The translations under genes were made by a program, and so were the position numbers. The notes under the pieces were generated by a model that worked only from the letters and a program-made list of their open reading frames with translations, did not search any database and was not told the origin of the DNA. Positions 62,440-64,000 of a stretch of 64,000 nucleotides of DNA are shown here, one piece after another. The stretch is taken from the NCBI GenBank assembly GCA_013140985.1, contig JABFRU010000023.1, forward strand, positions 1-64,000. Reading direction: 5' to 3'. Origin of the DNA: Chitinophagaceae bacterium. GTDB taxonomy: Bacteria > Bacteroidota > Bacteroidia > Chitinophagales > Chitinophagaceae. Positions within the stretch are counted from its first letter, which is position 1; each line of letters begins with the position of its first letter.

Positions 62440-62450
62440 TATCCGGCATC
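62422..62450. repeat. Short-word array (AGTATCC) at the end of the hydroxylase gene
   Basis: AGTATCC occurs at about 62424 and 62439, with a variant GGCATCC between 62444 and 62450. The gene's stop codon is inside the array, so its last residues are repeat-encoded. Confidence 0.4.
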
Positions 62451-62480
62451 CCATTTTTTGTTTCTTAAAACTACCAGCAT

Positions 62481-63650
62481 ATGAAGACGGCTATATTTTT
62501 TATTTCAATTTTCATCTTTCCATTGATCAGCCATAGCCAGATCACCCAAAAGGTCAGGAAAGTAGTGCCGGTGATGTCTCAGCAAATTGTTTATTTGGAT
62601 GGAAGTGCAAAAGCTGCTTCCGGTGGCAAGTCAAGAGCTTATTATAAAATTGACCTTCCCAAAAACACCATCGAATGGTATTATATAGTAACAACATCTG
62701 CAGAAAAAAGCGAAACCAAAACTTTTCTTGATCTTGTACCGCAACTGACAAGGCTTCTTGATCCCACAGGCGTAACGGTCCTTGCAGTTGCTGACATCAT
62801 GGCTCCGCCAGGTTCTGCTACCTGTGCTGCCTATTTAATGGATAAAGCTAATGCCGATGCTTTTTCAGAGAAAGCAGATAACTCGGGTGGCAAAATATCC
62901 TACGTCACTTCAGGAACAAGAGAGAATTTCAGGGAAGGAACTGTACAAATTAGAGATGCCATCTACGGAACCTATTATCTCGGGTTTAAAGATCCGGGCT
63001 CACCTGCAGGAATAATGATAGAATTTGAGGTCGCTGCCATTGTAGAAGAAGTTGTGGTAAATAATAAAGAATGGGCAAACGATATTAGAGAACAGCTTTA
63101 CGATAATTTTTATCAAAACTTAAGAGGCAAGAAATTTGAAGAGGAGGATGCAAAGGATATTGCCAACTGTTTGGTTTCGCAAATGACCTCGGAGAAAACG
63201 CCCGGAGAATATTATGCCATGAGTCAAAATGAGAAGGATTCTTTTATAGCTGAAAAACATATTGCCTGTTCCGCCAAATTTGTAGAACCCCAAAGCCCTG
63301 AATATGAAAAAGCAAGCAACTTTGCCAACCTGGGGTGGAAAGCATATGAAAATGGGAACATAGAAAGGTGTATTGAATTTAGCAAAGAGGCCCTTTCCTT
63401 AGACAGTTCGCTTGCCTTTGTAAAAACCAATCTGGGCTTATGTTATTTAATTAAGAATGACCAGGTCACTGCGACGAAATATTATACAGAGGCGCTTAGT
63501 GACATAAAGAAATTGAAACTCAGATCAGCCAGGAAAGAATATTTGACAACAGCGATCAAGTATATGGATGATGCGCTTAAGAAATATCCCGATATAAAAG
63601 GAAGTGAGGAGGTAAAGGCATTGTACCAGGAAGAGTTGAAAAAAATCTAG
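62481..63650 (+). CDS. Secreted protein with C-terminal TPR-like region
   Basis: 389 residues with a signal peptide (about 1-20, ISHSQ). The first ~190 residues are a beta-rich domain (SRAYYKIDLPKNTIEWYYI, TYYLGFKDPGSPAGIMIEFEV) of unknown family. The C-terminal region (about 270-385) has TPR-type helix pairs (NFANLGWKAYENGNIERCIEFSKEALSLD, TNLGLCYLIKNDQVTATKYYTEAL; each in part). Periplasmic or surface scaffold is a reasonable guess. It has no obvious operon partners and is followed by a hairpin. Confidence 0.65.
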   Translation: MKTAIFFISIFIFPLISHSQITQKVRKVVPVMSQQIVYLDGSAKAASGGKSRAYYKIDLPKNTIEWYYIVTTSAEKSETKTFLDLVPQLTRLLDPTGVTVLAVADIMAPPGSATCAAYLMDKANADAFSEKADNSGGKISYVTSGTRENFREGTVQIRDAIYGTYYLGFKDPGSPAGIMIEFEVAAIVEEVVVNNKEWANDIREQLYDNFYQNLRGKKFEEEDAKDIANCLVSQMTSEKTPGEYYAMSQNEKDSFIAEKHIACSAKFVEPQSPEYEKASNFANLGWKAYENGNIERCIEFSKEALSLDSSLAFVKTNLGLCYLIKNDQVTATKYYTEALSDIKKLKLRSARKEYLTTAIKYMDDALKKYPDIKGSEEVKALYQEELKKI

Positions 63651-63678
63651 CCAACATAACGGAATGGCGGATCATAAG

Positions 63679-63700
63679 TGATGTGTAAAAAAACACATCA
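63679..63700. terminator. Bidirectional hairpin between the TPR protein and the PhnA-type gene
   Basis: TGATGTGT (63679-63686) pairs perfectly with ACACATCA (63693-63700) around an all-A loop of six bases. It lies between convergent genes. There is no T-run, so it may be a weak terminator or simply stabilise 3' ends. Confidence 0.45.
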
Positions 63701-63721
63701 GGACGTTTGCATTATCATTTA

Positions 63722-64000
63722 TCAACCCTGCTTCCGCAAATATTTTGTCAGGATAACGATAAGCTGACCTTCTATTCTTCCTTCTATCTGTTCGGTATTA
63801 TCTGATACCAGGCGGATATTACGTATTACAGTTCCTACTTTGGCATTCACCGCAGAGCCTTTTACATCAAGTGATTTAGTGAGTACCACATTGTCGCCAT
63901 TTTGCAGCAAAGCGCCGTAGCAATCTTTATGCAAGTCAACGGAGCTATCACTTTCATGATCGCCGCTGGCTTTGGCCCAGGCTAATTTTTCGTCGTCAAG
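63722..64000 (-). CDS. PhnA/YjdM-type protein, partial (5' end beyond the window)
   Basis: The frame is open from the right edge to the stop at 63722 (92 codons visible). The C-terminal domain (KDCYGALLQNGDNVVLTKSLDVKGSA, and VGTVIRNIRLVS) matches the beta-barrel domain of PhnA/YjdM proteins; the Zn-ribbon N-terminus expected in the family would lie outside the window. A TTG at 63934 is also an open start but would cut the conserved part, so the gene is taken as incomplete. Despite its name the family is not known to act in phosphonate use. Confidence 0.75.
   Translation of the reverse strand, partial: LDDEKLAWAKASGDHESDSSVDLHKDCYGALLQNGDNVVLTKSLDVKGSAVNAKVGTVIRNIRLVSDNTEQIEGRIEGQLIVILTKYLRKQG

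Overview
The window looks like chromosomal DNA of a member of the Bacteroidota, most likely a Chitinophagaceae-type bacterium (order Chitinophagales). Reasons: promoters of the Bacteroidota form TAnnTTTG; a secreted protein with SprB repeats and a type-IX-secretion type B C-terminus; several protein types typical of the phylum (DUF4294, DUF6929, LytS/LytTR pair, YfiT-type DinB protein, TonB-like transducers); moderate-to-low GC by eye; and weak or absent Shine-Dalgarno sites. No rRNA, tRNA, phage, transposase or CRISPR array was seen. Genes are dense and no gap exceeds 300 bases.

Layout. 1-9.2 kb: end of a MATE exporter, an S1/P1 nuclease, a secreted transglutaminase-like protein, an outer-membrane protein, a LytTR response regulator with its LytS-type kinase, an intradiol-dioxygenase-like lipoprotein, and an operon of acyl-CoA dehydrogenase, ComJ-like protein and YggS. 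9.3-20.4 kb: mostly plus strand, with ccmE-ccmF (haem delivery to cytochrome c), a DUF4294 protein, bshB1, a fatty-acyl desaturase, then a tightly packed run of an arginase-family enzyme, a membrane protein, a radical SAM enzyme and two exporters. 20.4-31.2 kb: a SHOCT-like secreted protein with a 1351-residue secreted metallopeptidase candidate, a TonB-like transducer, folC, and a minus-strand group (ABC ATPase, FKBP, bacillithiol transferase, NUDIX, methyltransferase). 31.3-44.7 kb: a giant T9SS-exported SprB-repeat protein, GNAT, fructose-1,6-bisphosphatase, aspartate kinase, a lipoprotein, an L,D-transpeptidase/TonB-C fusion, HppD and a large PAS-domain kinase. 44.8-56.1 kb: purK, an RND-MFP-TolC efflux operon, a four-helix-bundle cassette, purE, a DUF6929 lipoprotein and a caspase/outer-membrane-barrel fusion. 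56.1-64 kb: bshC, a hydroxyproline catabolic group, a sterol-desaturase-family membrane hydroxylase, a TPR protein and the end of a PhnA-type gene.

Functional links: bshB1, bshC and a YfiT-type transferase indicate bacillithiol as the low-molecular-weight thiol. purK and purE catalyse consecutive steps but are separated by the efflux operon. The 4-hydroxyproline epimerase, D-amino-acid dehydrogenase and SMP-30-like protein form a small catabolic set.

The most unusual feature is not a gene. About eighteen loci carry short degenerate tandem words of 6-9 bases (such as GTTTCTG, GTTTGAA, GGTGAAT, CTCTGTG), most of them folded as inverted repeats between genes. Four lie in frame inside conserved enzymes (yggS, aspartate kinase, bshC, hydroxyproline epimerase). 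One pair of 25-bp perfect inverted repeats brackets a four-helix-bundle gene at 51.7-52.3 kb, and an ORF-less relative of the same element sits at 26.5 kb, like a MITE and its parent. Many start codons had to be moved because these repeats extend the open frames upstream.
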